Shown here: positions 13,145-13,185 of the stretch, one piece after another
Layout of the letters: each line of letters opens with the position of its first letter
Position numbering within the stretch: the first letter of the stretch is position 1
Assembly: GCA_002320555.1 (NCBI GenBank)
Contig: DCJV01000114.1
Span: 1 to 13,185, forward strand
Source: Ruminococcaceae bacterium UBA1691
GTDB lineage: Bacteria > Bacillota > Clostridia > Oscillospirales > Acutalibacteraceae
Length of the DNA: 13,185 nt
Reading direction: 5' to 3'
Made by a program: the position numbers and the translations under genes
Notes under the pieces: model-generated
Told to the model about the DNA's origin: nothing
Seen by the model: the letters and a program-made list of their open reading frames with translations, nothing else
Databases searched by the model: none

Positions 13145-13185
13145 TTGCATCTTCGTGCGGAAATAAACACTTTTTCAAAAATAAC

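Noticed and set aside
1..13185. tRNA, rRNA, CRISPR arrays, insertion sequences
   Set aside because: No cloverleaf, ribosomal signature, regularly spaced direct repeat or transposase was seen when reading both strands.

Overview
The window reads as chromosomal DNA of a Gram-positive, low-to-mid GC anaerobe of the class Clostridia (Firmicutes), most likely gut-associated. The reasons are strong AGGAGG-type ribosome binding sites, sigma-A promoters and U-tailed terminators, a HrcA/CIRCE operator, a bile salt hydrolase gene, a murC peptidoglycan gene and diderm-free lipoprotein signals. I cannot resolve the family or genus from the sequence alone.

Layout. Bases 1-3150 are visibly AT-richer and look like accessory DNA: a terminator, a bile salt hydrolase (192-1166, minus), a gene fragment (about 1269-1395), a GNAT acetyltransferase (1384-1887, minus) with its own promoter, a dispersed intergenic element, a small DUF6506-like protein (2319-2624, plus), a second fragment of a membrane protein (2746-2952, minus), and a compact unit encoding a 21-residue cationic amphipathic peptide (3020-3085, plus) framed by a promoter and a very strong hairpin terminator. 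Bases 3150-13185 have the more GC-rich composition of a core region: hsp20 (minus) with a distant perfect CIRCE operator, a Crp/Fnr-family regulator (4243-4914), a thioredoxin (5106-5417), a membrane-anchored metallophosphoesterase (5752-7407), an operon of a GPH-type sugar transporter with a long charged C-terminal tail plus a lipoprotein (7627-10700), then a convergent pair of minus-strand genes, a second lipoprotein (10878-11471) and murC (11546-12961).

How the genes relate. Three stress or redox functions cluster: HrcA-type control of the small heat-shock chaperone, a one-component regulator and thioredoxin. The transporter and the lipoprotein behind it overlap in translation signals and probably work together at the membrane. 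murC and the following lipoprotein are close enough to be co-transcribed. The bile salt hydrolase points to life in the intestine.

The most unusual signals are (i) the autonomous 21-residue peptide gene, which resembles type I toxin or membrane-active peptides in form only; (ii) a family of at least three related intergenic elements sharing a TAGCAnnGGnGAAnAGGGG core, two of which flank the thioredoxin gene and keep a hairpin through compensatory changes; (iii) a metallophosphoesterase with Thr in place of the metal-binding Asn of its GNH motif; and (iv) three lysine/alanine-rich repeats in the cytoplasmic tail of the sugar transporter.
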